Shown here piece by piece: positions 1 through 5,653 of a DNA stretch of 5,692 nucleotides. Position 1 is the stretch's first letter. Every line of letters begins with the position of its first letter. Origin of the DNA: Firmicutes bacterium UBA1047. Lineage in GTDB: Bacteria > Bacillota > Clostridia > Tissierellales > Sedimentibacteraceae. Below the pieces are notes generated by a model. That model was not told the DNA's origin and did not search any database. It saw only the letters and a list, made by a program, of their open reading frames with translations. Position numbers and translations under genes: made by a program. The DNA lies in assembly GCA_002316585.1 (NCBI GenBank), contig DCDU01000136.1, positions 1-5,692 on the forward strand, in the 5' to 3' direction.

Positions 1-13
1 AATAATGAAAAAT

Positions 14-46
14 AAAATCTCCTCGAATCGGGGAGATTTTTGTTTT
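14..46 (+). terminator. Rho-independent terminator of an upstream gene
   Basis: An 11-12 bp stem pairs 14-25 with 29-40 around a 3-base loop, with one T-G wobble (23/31). The 3' arm runs into a T-rich tract (37-46, one G). It presumably ends a gene lying left of the window. The A-rich 5' flank gives T-rich sequence on the other strand, so weak bidirectional action is possible, but no converging gene is visible. Confidence 0.85.
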
Positions 47-64
47 AGATACATATAATGATTC

Positions 65-121
65 TGCCTTACCACAGTATTTAACGATAGATAATTAACG
101 ATAACAATTTCGGTTAAGGCA
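65..121. repeat. Two 9-bp direct repeats inside an inverted repeat, possible operator region
   Basis: TTAACGATA occurs at 81-89 and again at 95-103, a 14-base period. The pair is flanked by inverted arms, TGCCTTA at 65-71 and TAAGGCA at 115-121. The element ends 13 bases before the -35 of the promoter that serves the small broken gene. The placement would suit a regulator-binding site, but no known operator is recognised, so the function is inferred. AT-rich chance repetition is the main alternative. Confidence 0.4.
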
Positions 122-134
122 TTTCATTTCTCTC

Positions 135-163
135 TTCACTTTTTGTTCGCTTAATTGTATAAT
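135..163 (+). promoter_or_regulatory. Promoter of the small broken gene
   Basis: The -10 is a perfect TATAAT (158-163). It lies 17 bases after a 4/6 -35, TTCACT (135-140). The predicted transcript starts near 170 and reaches the AAGAGG ribosome site at 184-189, followed by ATG at 196. This is a housekeeping sigma-A style promoter. Unlike the other four promoters in the window, it lacks the spaced TGn extension. Confidence 0.6.
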
Positions 164-195
164 GTTATTTATAAAGATTTAATAAGAGGTTAATT

Positions 196-404
196 ATGAA
201 AAAATATTTTTATTTATTGGCGGATTCTTAATAGTTCCGCTTCCGCCTGACATTAATCCGGAATTTCCGGAATACGTATTTTTTGATACAGTTGTTGTAA
301 CACGGGAGTATTTTATCGAAAAATTACCGGTATTTTTAAAAATACTATGTGCCAATGAATTATATATTAAAGAGCATCCGGGTGCTTTATATAAATCTTA
401 TTAA
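196..404 (+). pseudogene. Small unknown gene with an early frameshift (about 69 aa if restored)
   Basis: A promoter, an AAGAGG ribosome site (184-189, 6-base spacing) and ATG at 196 introduce a frame that stops after 11 codons (MKKYFYLLADS, stop 229-231). The -1 frame is open from there to TAA at 402-404 and has no ATG, GTG or TTG start of its own. If the A6 run at 199-204 had one more A, or if the ribosome slipped back one base on it, a single 69-residue protein results. It would begin MKKIFLFIGGFLIVPLPPDI, with a hydrophobic stretch at about residues 4-16, and end in a charged tail (NELYIKEHPGALYKSY). I do not recognise the family. The hydrophobic start could be a signal peptide or membrane anchor; no lipobox Cys is present. 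It may be a decayed gene, a sequencing error in a homopolymer, or a slippage-dependent gene. It is upstream of purC with no terminator between them. Confidence 0.5.
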
Positions 405-413
405 TAATTTTTA

Positions 414-442
414 TCGACAGCCTTTTATTCGTGTGATAAAAT
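414..442 (+). promoter_or_regulatory. Extended -10 promoter of purC
   Basis: The -35 is TCGACA (414-419, 5/6) and the -10 is TAAAAT (437-442, 5/6), with a 17-base spacer that ends in TGA, giving an extended -10. The predicted start is near 449, leaving a leader of only about 23 bases before the purC ATG at 472. There is no room for a purine riboswitch inside that leader. TATACT at 447-452 is a weaker alternative -10. Confidence 0.7.
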
Positions 443-471
443 AATTTATACTATGAAGATGGGAGAAAACT

Positions 472-1164
472 ATGAAAATACTTTATAAAGGAAAAACGAA
501 GAATGTACTGATGAATGAGGAAGACGGTTCGGTTTATCTGTTGTACAAGGACGACGCAACCGGTGAAAACGGAGTTTTTGATCCCGGTTCCAACACCGTT
601 GGCGGAAGCGTAGAAGGTAAGGGAAAAGTTGGTCTTAAAATTTCCAAATACTTTTTAGAGCTGATGGAAAAAAACGGTATACCGACTCATTATCTTGGTG
701 CGGATATTGATAATAATTTGATGAAAGTAAGAAATCTGACTGTTCCAAAGTTGGAATTTGTACTTCGATACTTTACGGCAGGAAGTATGTGCCGCAGGTT
801 TAGTATAGAAGAAGGAATCCCATTTAATCCTCCTTATGCGGAAGTTACGTTAAAGTCTGATGAGCAGGGCGACCCCTTAATCAGCGAGAGGATATGTATT
901 ATGAAAGGACTTTTGGCTGAAGGACAATATAATGAGGCTCTTGAAATCTTAGAAAAGGTAGGTGAGGTTCTTAAAAAAGAATTAGCTCAAATGAACCTTA
1001 CTTTAATTGATTTTAAAATTGAAATAGGCTATGATGAAAGCGGAAAAATTTATGTTGTGGACGAAATAACTCCTGACATTTGGCGTATTCGTGATAAGAA
1101 CGGTAATATTCCAAACCAGATAGAATGCGGAAATCTGATTTTAGAAAAAATAGCGAATGCATAA
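472..1164 (+). CDS. purC: SAICAR synthetase (phosphoribosylaminoimidazole-succinocarboxamide synthase), divergent subtype
   Basis: The enzyme joins CAIR and aspartate using ATP to make SAICAR in de novo purine synthesis, in the cytosol. The 230 aa length is normal for bacterial PurC. Visible family marks are the N-terminal KGKTKNV nucleotide-binding strand (6-12), KDDAT (26-30), GIPTHY (69-74), the substrate-site block LEFVLR...AGSMCRR (94-109), GDPLI (133-137), IDFKIEIG (179-186) and DEITPDIWR (197-205). The last two match the usual DFKLEFG and DEISPDTCR signatures with substitutions. The stretch after DDAT is unlike the usual FNG-type loop: it reads GENGVFDPGSNTVGG (31-45) before EGKG (48-51). 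GGGAG at 461-465 lies 6 bases before the ATG. The gene stands alone with its own promoter, not inside a pur operon in this window. Assignment to the PurC fold is firm; a paralog with shifted substrate preference is possible. Confidence 0.87.
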   Translation: MKILYKGKTKNVLMNEEDGSVYLLYKDDATGENGVFDPGSNTVGGSVEGKGKVGLKISKYFLELMEKNGIPTHYLGADIDNNLMKVRNLTVPKLEFVLRYFTAGSMCRRFSIEEGIPFNPPYAEVTLKSDEQGDPLISERICIMKGLLAEGQYNEALEILEKVGEVLKKELAQMNLTLIDFKIEIGYDESGKIYVVDEITPDIWRIRDKNGNIPNQIECGNLILEKIANA

Positions 1165-1182
1165 ATTGGCTTAAGCCGCAGT

Positions 1183-1279
1183 GAAAGATGAACATGGAAC
1201 AATGAACAATTAACCGGTATGTAAATATAACTGTCTAATCGCATACTTGTGCTGTTCAATGTTTTGTGTTCGTTTTTTT
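1183..1279 (+). terminator. Long hairpin with T tract, probable purC terminator
   Basis: Arms 1183-1208 and 1253-1278 pair at 25 of 26 positions (only A1202/A1259 fails). Six of these are G-T pairs. The 44-base apical part holds a second small stem (GTATG 1217-1221 with CATAC 1242-1246). Seven Ts (1273-1279) form the distal 3' arm and pair with the A-rich base of the 5' arm. It sits between purC and the psuK promoter, as a terminator should. The large loop is atypical for a simple intrinsic terminator, so an inserted repeat element that also terminates is an alternative. Confidence 0.62.
1187..1214 (+). repeat. Four degenerate 7-bp tandem repeats (consensus AATGAAC)
   Basis: Four adjacent heptamers read GATGAAC, ATGGAAC, AATGAAC and AATTAAC, so GAAC or TAAC recurs every 7 bases. 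They make up most of the 5' arm of the hairpin at 1183-1278. The arrangement resembles short interspersed intergenic repeats seen in bacterial genomes, but copy number elsewhere cannot be seen here. Confidence 0.6.
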
Positions 1280-1302
1280 ATTCAAATATTCAAATAAATC
1301 AT

Positions 1303-1331
1303 ATGATATTTTATTAAGACTATGCTATTAT
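1303..1331 (+). promoter_or_regulatory. Extended -10 promoter of psuK-psuG
   Basis: The -10 is TATTAT (1326-1331, 5/6) preceded by TGC, an extended -10. A 4/6 -35, ATGATA (1303-1308), lies 17 bases upstream. Transcription would start near 1338, which leaves about 50 bases of leader before the ATG chosen for psuK and makes a GTG start at 1339 very unlikely. No operator is evident. Confidence 0.62.
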
Positions 1332-1380
1332 ATATATAGTGAAAATAATCAGAGATAAGATGGAATTACATATGAAGCTT

Positions 1381-1385
1381 GGAGG
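1381..1385 (+). promoter_or_regulatory. Ribosome binding site that decides the psuK start
   Basis: GGAGG lies 4 bases before ATG 1390. The longer in-frame starts (GTG 1339, ATG 1360, ATG 1372) have no comparable site, and the family homology begins only after residue 10 of the 1390 product. This favours 1390. Confidence 0.7.
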
Positions 1386-1389
1386 AACA

Positions 1390-2358
1390 ATGATTAATAC
1401 AGAGCGCGAATTAACGGACTATGTAACGGTAGTGGGCGGGGTAAATATAGACATACAAGGATTTCCCAAAAAAAAGCTTATTCCTGAAGACTCAAATGTT
1501 GGAACAGTGAAAATATCTTTAGGGGGAGTAGGCAGAAATATCGGTGAAAACTTAATAAGATTAGGTATAAGTACAAAGCTGATAAGTGTTTTGGGAGATG
1601 ATATATACAGCAGCAAGATTTTAAAAGATTCTTACGATATTGGTTTAAATATGAATGACAGTATGATACTCAAGGGTGAAAATGCTTCAATATATCTTGC
1701 TGTATTGGATGAAGACAATGATATGCATATTGCTATAAACAGCATGGATATATTTGATAAAATGACTGTCGGTTTTATTAAGGGAAAAAAACATATTTTA
1801 GATAATTCTAAGCTGTGTGTTCTGGATACAAATATTCCTTCGGACGTAATGGAATACTTGCTTAATGAGTACAAAGATAAAGATATCTTCCTTGATACCG
1901 TTTCGGTAACCAAAGCAAAAAAAGTTAAAAACCTCACGAGACATATTCATACAATAAAAACCAACAGAATTGAAATTGAAGCAATAACTGAAATAGAAGC
2001 AAAAGATGAAGATGGACTTAGAAAAAACGGGGAATACTTGCTGGGCAAGGGAGTAAAACAAGTTTTTATTACTCTCGGCAAAAACGGCGTATTTTATTGT
2101 AATAGAGATACAATGAAAATTATAAGGGTAAATAATATTAAACCGGTTAATACGACCGGAGCGGGAGATGCATTTATGTCGGCCTTAATATATTGTTATT
2201 TGTCAAATATTGATATAGATGAAAGTGCAAAATTTGCAACAGCTGCATCCATAATTGCACTTTCTCATGAAAATACAATTAATCCAAACATGTCGGCTGA
2301 AAATATAAATTTAAAAATGAAGGAGTTACACTATGATAAAAAAGTATTTGGATATTAA
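1390..2358 (+). CDS. psuK: Pseudouridine kinase (PfkB/ribokinase family)
   Basis: PsuK phosphorylates pseudouridine to pseudouridine 5'-phosphate with ATP, feeding PsuG encoded just downstream. The 322 aa product shows the PfkB layout: an N-terminal [11 protein letters not shown] strand and substrate-site Asp (14-24), the first PfkB signature GGVGRN (45-50), GENAS (about 106-110) and the second signature NTTGAGDAF (254-262), whose Asp260 is the expected catalytic base. [10 protein letters not shown] and [10 protein letters not shown] also match the E. coli PsuK (YeiC) pattern from memory and separate it from ribokinase or fructokinase. The frame stays open 17 codons upstream to a GTG at 1339, but that codon lies at the predicted transcription start. 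The 3' end overlaps psuG by 26 bases, so the two are translationally coupled. No pseudouridine transporter gene is next to the pair. Confidence 0.92.
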   Translation: MINTERELTDYVTVVGGVNIDIQGFPKKKLIPEDSNVGTVKISLGGVGRNIGENLIRLGISTKLISVLGDDIYSSKILKDSYDIGLNMNDSMILKGENASIYLAVLDEDNDMHIAINSMDIFDKMTVGFIKGKKHILDNSKLCVLDTNIPSDVMEYLLNEYKDKDIFLDTVSVTKAKKVKNLTRHIHTIKTNRIEIEAITEIEAKDEDGLRKNGEYLLGKGVKQVFITLGKNGVFYCNRDTMKIIRVNNIKPVNTTGAGDAFMSALIYCYLSNIDIDESAKFATAASIIALSHENTINPNMSAENINLKMKELHYDKKVFGY

Positions 2359-3250
2359 TACGGAAGTTAAGGAAGCGCTGAAAAACGGGAATCCTGTTGT
2401 AGCATTGGAATCAACAATTATATCCCATGGTATGCCCTATCCCGAAAATGTTAAGACAGCATTGAATGTAGAAAAAATCATAAGAGATAACGGTGCGGTG
2501 CCTGCCACTATAGCAATACTAAACGGCATATTGAAGGTTGGGCTGACTAAGGAAGAAATTGAATACTTAGGCAAAGCAAAAAATGTTATTAAAACATCAA
2601 GAAGAGATATTTCCTTTATCGTAGCGAAAAAATCAGACGGAGCCACAACAGTTGCTTCCACTATGATAATTGCTTCCCTTGCAGGAATAAAGGTATTTGC
2701 AACAGGCGGTATCGGCGGTGTTCACAGAGGAGCAGCAGAAACCTTTGATATATCGGCAGACTTAGAGGAATTAGCCGAAACAAATGTAGCTGTTGTTTGT
2801 GCAGGAGCAAAATCGATTTTAGATATCGGGTTAACATTGGAATATCTTGAAACTCACGGAGTGCCCGTAGTAGGGTATAAAACCGTAGAAATGCCCGCGT
2901 TTTATACAAGAAAAAGCGGCTTTAAGGTTGATTATATGGCAGACAGCCCGGAAGAAATAGCATTTGCTTTAAAGGCAAAATGGGATTTGGGACTTAAGGG
3001 CGGCATGGTTGTGGCAAATCCAATTGAAGAACAATATCAAATGGATTATGACACAATAGCCGATGCAATCGATAAAGCTGTTAAAGAAGCTGAAGAGAAG
3101 GGTATAAAGGGAAAAGAGGCAACACCTTTTTTGCTTTCCAAGGTTAAAGAAATTACAGGCGGCGACAGTCTTAAATCCAATATTATGTTGGTTTACAACA
3201 ATGCATTATTGGGAGCAAAAATAGCTGTTGAGTTTTCAAAATTATCATAA
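2333..3250 (+). CDS. psuG: Pseudouridine-5'-phosphate glycosidase
   Basis: PsuG breaks the C-C glycosidic bond of pseudouridine 5'-phosphate, giving uracil and ribose 5-phosphate; the family is a Mn-dependent cytosolic homotrimer. The 305 aa length is full. Marks seen are [15 protein letters not shown] (23-37), with Glu26 matching catalytic Glu31 of E. coli PsuG; the glycine-rich [10 protein letters not shown] (125-134); FDISADL (138-144), with Asp143 matching the metal ligand Asp149; and CAGAKSILD (156-164), with Lys160 matching the Schiff-base Lys166. The 17-residue spacing of Asp to Lys is the same in both. A strong AAGGAG site (2320-2325) within psuK is 7 bases before the ATG, and the gene starts inside the psuK end. 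Together with psuK it forms a complete two-step pseudouridine breakdown route. Residue equivalences are from memory of the E. coli enzyme. Confidence 0.95.
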   Translation: MIKKYLDINTEVKEALKNGNPVVALESTIISHGMPYPENVKTALNVEKIIRDNGAVPATIAILNGILKVGLTKEEIEYLGKAKNVIKTSRRDISFIVAKKSDGATTVASTMIIASLAGIKVFATGGIGGVHRGAAETFDISADLEELAETNVAVVCAGAKSILDIGLTLEYLETHGVPVVGYKTVEMPAFYTRKSGFKVDYMADSPEEIAFALKAKWDLGLKGGMVVANPIEEQYQMDYDTIADAIDKAVKEAEEKGIKGKEATPFLLSKVKEITGGDSLKSNIMLVYNNALLGAKIAVEFSKLS

Positions 3251-3286
3251 CCTAAAAATAAAGTAATACTATTAAATCTTTTAGTA

Positions 3287-3295
3287 TGATATAAT
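3287..3295 (+). promoter_or_regulatory. Extended -10 promoter of pyrF
   Basis: TGATATAAT is a perfect extended -10; no good -35 lies 16-18 bases upstream, as is common with this type. The predicted start is near 3302, giving a leader of about 26 bases, too short for a PyrR-type attenuator. A weak AT-only inverted repeat (ATACTA 3266-3271, TAGTAT 3282-3287) overlaps the promoter. It has no T tract, so I do not call it a terminator, and psuK-psuG readthrough into pyrF is possible. Confidence 0.65.
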
Positions 3296-3327
3296 TGCTA
3301 AGTTAATTATGAAAATCGGGAGGAATT

Positions 3328-4026
3328 ATGGGTAAGGATGTAATTATTGCTTGTGATTTCAGCAATAAAGAAGAAGTTATAAATTTTCTTTCGAAGTTTA
3401 CGGAAGAAAAACCCTATGTGAAAATAGGCATGGAATTATTTTATGCGGAAGGTCCTGAAATTATAAAACATATTAAGTCCATGGGACATAAAATATTTTT
3501 GGACCTTAAGCTGCATGATATTCCAAATACCGTTCATAAGGCTATGAAGGTTTTATCAGGTCTAAATGTTGATATGTGCAATCTCCATGCCGCAGGAACA
3601 ATTTCCATGATGGAAGCTGCCGTTGAAGGCTTAACTCGTGAGGACGGTTCAAGACCAATATTAATTGCGGTAACACAGCTTACTTCCACTGATGAAGAAA
3701 GAATGCATAGGGATATTTTAATAGAAAAGCCGCTGGACGAAGTGGTAATGCACTATGCCAAAAACGCACAAGCAGCAGGCTTGGACGGTGTTGTTTGCTC
3801 CCCTTTGGAAGCGGGAAAGGTTCATGATGTATGCGGAAATGCGTTCTTGACAGTAACTCCCGGTGTAAGATTTGCAGACGGAAATGCAGGGGATCAGGTT
3901 AGAGTTACAACTCCCGCTAAGGCTAAGGAATTTGGCTCGGATTACATTGTTGTGGGAAGACCGATTACCGAATCAAAAGATCCTGTGGAAGCCTACAGAA
4001 GATGTTTAAGAGAATTTATGGGGTAG
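3328..4026 (+). CDS. pyrF: Orotidine 5'-phosphate decarboxylase
   Basis: PyrF decarboxylates OMP to UMP, the last step of de novo UMP synthesis. The 232 aa product is the short stand-alone bacterial form (TIM barrel). The catalytic set is intact: Lys32 in VKIGMELF, then Asp59, Lys61 and Asp64 in [12 protein letters not shown] (57-68), with the same spacing as E. coli Lys44, Asp71, Lys73 and Asp76. The phosphate and pyrimidine site follows as TPGVR (177-181), GDQ (188-190) and VVGRPIT (208-214). GGGAGG (3318-3323) lies 4 bases before ATG. It is separated from psuG by 77 bases containing its own promoter and is followed 22 bases later by the yitT-like gene, probably on the same transcript. No other pyr genes are in the window. 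The neighbouring pseudouridine genes also supply the uracil/UMP pool, which may explain the proximity, though this is inference. Confidence 0.96.
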   Translation: MGKDVIIACDFSNKEEVINFLSKFTEEKPYVKIGMELFYAEGPEIIKHIKSMGHKIFLDLKLHDIPNTVHKAMKVLSGLNVDMCNLHAAGTISMMEAAVEGLTREDGSRPILIAVTQLTSTDEERMHRDILIEKPLDEVVMHYAKNAQAAGLDGVVCSPLEAGKVHDVCGNAFLTVTPGVRFADGNAGDQVRVTTPAKAKEFGSDYIVVGRPITESKDPVEAYRRCLREFMG

Positions 4027-4048
4027 CCGCCAAGTTGAGGGATATACA

Positions 4049-4921
4049 ATGAATAATATTAAAAAATTTATATATGATACCTTTTATTTAATTGCCGGCT
4101 GTCTGATAACTGCTTTTTCGGTAAATTTTATCCTTAAGCCAAACGGACTTATAACCAGCGGTATAACAGGACTATCTATTGTACTGGAAAAGTATCTGCA
4201 AATTAATTATTCTTATGTTTATTATATTATTACATTTATAATATTGATTGCTGCATTTTTATTAATGGGTAAAAAAGAAATTATGAAAATTATTTTCCTT
4301 TCTGTTTTGTATCCCACAGTGTTGCTTTTAATGCAGGGTATTGAATTTAAATTTGTTGAAAACGACCTACTGCTTGCTTCAATATATTTTTCAATTTTCT
4401 ACGGCATCGGTGTAGGCATGATACTTCGGAAAGGCTTCTCTTTTGGAGGAACCGATACTATTGCAAGAATACTGAACAAAAGGTTCTTTCCTTCAATAAA
4501 TGTCAGTTATCTTATGTTGATTTTAGACGGAATTGTACTAATAACCGCAGCCTTTGCCTTTGGAAGAAATATCGCATTATACTCAATCATAAGCCAGTTG
4601 ATAGTCACAAGGGTATGTGATTATATAATGTTTGGTTTTGGTACTAAGCTGTACAAGCTTGAAATAATAAGCAGTAAATATGAAGAAATAAGCAATTATA
4701 TAATGTATGAGTTAGGAAGAGGAGTAACTTTATTTAAAATAAAGGGATGCTACACAAATGAAGAAAAAATTCAAATCGAATCAATTTGCTCGCCAAACCA
4801 GGCAGTTTTGATACAAAAGCTTATAAAGAAAATTGAACCGGGTGCATTTGTAAAAGTATTGCCTGTTATAAATGTATGGGGTAAGGGCAGACGTTTCATA
4901 GATATAAGCACTGACGATTAA
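4049..4921 (+). CDS. YitT-family integral membrane protein (DUF161 plus DUF2179)
   Basis: The protein has 290 residues in two parts. Residues about 10-200 are a membrane domain with hydrophobic segments near 11-30, 33-50, 56-74, 78-96, 107-126, 152-172 and 175-195, depending on how the short ones are counted. They include KPNGLITSGITGLS (30-43) and the family hallmark GFSFGGTDTIARIL (129-142). Residues about 203-285 are the soluble C-terminal domain of YitT proteins, with RGVTLFKIKGCYT (224-236) and a final KIEPGAFVKVLPVINVWGKG block. The molecular role of this family is not established; transport has been suggested. A GAGGG site (4037-4041) is 7 bases before ATG. It lies 22 bases after pyrF with no promoter or terminator between, so cotranscription is likely, although a functional link to UMP synthesis is not known. 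A hairpin follows it before smpB. Bacteria of this group often carry several YitT paralogs, so a specific symbol is not given. Confidence 0.88.
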   Translation: MNNIKKFIYDTFYLIAGCLITAFSVNFILKPNGLITSGITGLSIVLEKYLQINYSYVYYIITFIILIAAFLLMGKKEIMKIIFLSVLYPTVLLLMQGIEFKFVENDLLLASIYFSIFYGIGVGMILRKGFSFGGTDTIARILNKRFFPSINVSYLMLILDGIVLITAAFAFGRNIALYSIISQLIVTRVCDYIMFGFGTKLYKLEIISSKYEEISNYIMYELGRGVTLFKIKGCYTNEEKIQIESICSPNQAVLIQKLIKKIEPGAFVKVLPVINVWGKGRRFIDISTDD

Positions 4922-4982
4922 TAAAAGAGAAGCTTAATTACAACCGCAGGTTATCCTTTAATGGGCTTAATACTTGGATACA

Positions 4983-5015
4983 GCCGGTAGCGCCTTTCAT
5001 ATCGGCGTAATTTTT
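4983..5015 (+). terminator. Probable terminator after the yitT-like gene
   Basis: A 7-bp stem (4983-4989 with 5000-5006, one G-T pair, 10-base loop) is followed after 4 bases by five Ts (5011-5015). The T tract is short and slightly displaced, so termination may be partial. CGCC/GGCG (4991-4994 with 5004-5007) offers a competing fold. The rest of 4922-4982 shows only short, weak repeats. Confidence 0.5.
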
Positions 5016-5018
5016 GGT

Positions 5019-5047
5019 TTGACATGATAAATATTAAATGCTATAAT
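5019..5047 (+). promoter_or_regulatory. Full-consensus promoter of smpB-ssrA
   Basis: TTGACA (5019-5024), a 17-base spacer and TATAAT (5042-5047) match the sigma-A consensus at all 12 positions, and TGC directly before the -10 adds the extension. Transcription should start near 5053, some 22 bases before the smpB ATG. It is the strongest promoter in the window, fitting the high abundance of tmRNA. Confidence 0.92.
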
Positions 5048-5074
5048 CATTCTACGTTAACGGTAGGTGATATA

Positions 5075-5524
5075 ATGGCTAATAATAATAAAGTTGTTGC
5101 AAACAACAAAAAAGCATACCATGAATATTTCATAGAAGAAAAATATGAAGCAGGCTTGGTGCTTGTTGGAACAGAAGTTAAATCAATAAGGCAGGGTAAG
5201 GTTAATTTAAAGGACAGTTATGTGGGTATAAAGAATGGTGAAGCATTTGTTTATAATATGCACATAAGTCCTTACGAAAAGGGAAACATATATAATGCTG
5301 ACCCCTTAAGAGTCAGAAAACTGCTTTTAAATAAAAGAGAATTAAGGAAACTTATCGGATTAACAATATTAAAAGGCTATTCACTCATACCCTTAAGTTT
5401 ATATCTAAAAAACGGTCTTGTTAAAATGGAGCTTTCCGTAGCTAAGGGCAAGAAAAATTATGACAAACGTCAGGATATTGCCAAAAAAGATGCCGAAAGA
5501 AGAATGCAAAGACTGAATGATTAA
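5075..5524 (+). CDS. smpB: SsrA-binding protein SmpB
   Basis: SmpB binds the tRNA-like end of tmRNA, brings it to stalled ribosomes and places its C-terminal tail in the empty mRNA channel. From ATG 5075 the product is 149 aa, the usual size. Seen motifs are [17 protein letters not shown] (11-27), [11 protein letters not shown] (32-42) and NLKDSY (44-49), the HISPYEKGN and [15 protein letters not shown] blocks, and the basic tail [10 protein letters not shown] (123-132) followed by [10 protein letters not shown]. An in-frame ATG at 5024 would add 17 residues, but it overlaps the -35 hexamer and lies upstream of the predicted transcript start; AGGTGA at 5065-5070 precedes ATG 5075 by 4 bases. 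The stop is only 6 bases before the tmRNA 5' end, so both come from one transcript unless an internal promoter exists; I found none with a good -35. Confidence 0.95.
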   Translation: MANNNKVVANNKKAYHEYFIEEKYEAGLVLVGTEVKSIRQGKVNLKDSYVGIKNGEAFVYNMHISPYEKGNIYNADPLRVRKLLLNKRELRKLIGLTILKGYSLIPLSLYLKNGLVKMELSVAKGKKNYDKRQDIAKKDAERRMQRLND

Positions 5525-5575
5525 TATTCCGGGGGCGTAAATGGTTTCGACGGGGATATAGAAGTAAGATAAGCG

Positions 5576-5606
5576 AGTCGTTGCCGCCAAACAACGCTAA
5601 AAGTGG
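5576..5606 (+). other. tmRNA pseudoknot PK1
   Basis: Stem 1 pairs 5576-5583 with 5592-5598 (7 bp, T5578 bulged). Stem 2 pairs CCGC 5584-5587 with GTGG 5603-5606 (4 bp, one G-U), starting directly where stem 1 ends, so the two can stack. It ends 14 bases before the resume codon, the expected position for PK1. An alternative non-stacked knot uses 5572-5575/5595-5598 and 5581-5587/5603-5609. Confidence 0.75.
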
Positions 5607-5620
5607 CAAAAAAAATAAAC

Positions 5621-5653
5621 GCAAACGAAAATAATTTAGCATACGCTGCTTAA
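5621..5653 (+). other. tmRNA tag-peptide reading frame, ANENNLAYAA
   Basis: Ten codons from the GCA resume codon (5621) to TAA (5651-5653) encode ANENNLAYAA; with the alanine carried by tmRNA the added tag is AANENNLAYAA. The T-A pair of bases at positions -5 and -4 before the resume codon (5616-5617) matches the conserved UA of other tmRNAs. The Ala-Ala end is as expected for ClpXP-type degradation. Confidence 0.93.

Noticed and set aside
54..59. TATAAT just after the first terminator
   Set aside because: The position where its -35 would lie falls inside the terminator hairpin and does not resemble TTGACA, and no TGn precedes it.
1339..1389. Upstream GTG/ATG starts for psuK adding up to 17 residues
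   Set aside because: The GTG coincides with the predicted transcription start, the extra residues match nothing in the family, and the strong GGAGG site serves ATG 1390.
3266..3287. Inverted repeat ATACTA/TAGTAT after psuG as a terminator
   Set aside because: Only 6 bp, AT-rich, no T tract, and it overlaps the pyrF promoter.
4961..4990. Nine-codon ORF (MGLILGYSR) between the yitT-like gene and smpB
   Set aside because: No ribosome site, no protein-like length, and it runs into the hairpin at 4983.
5024..5074. Longer smpB start at 5024
   Set aside because: It overlaps the -35 hexamer and precedes the predicted transcript start; the conserved protein begins after ATG 5075.
5478..5527. Internal ssrA promoter using TAATAT at 5522-5527
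   Set aside because: The hexamer at the proper -35 distance does not match TTGACA, and TTGCCA at 5479-5484 is too far upstream.
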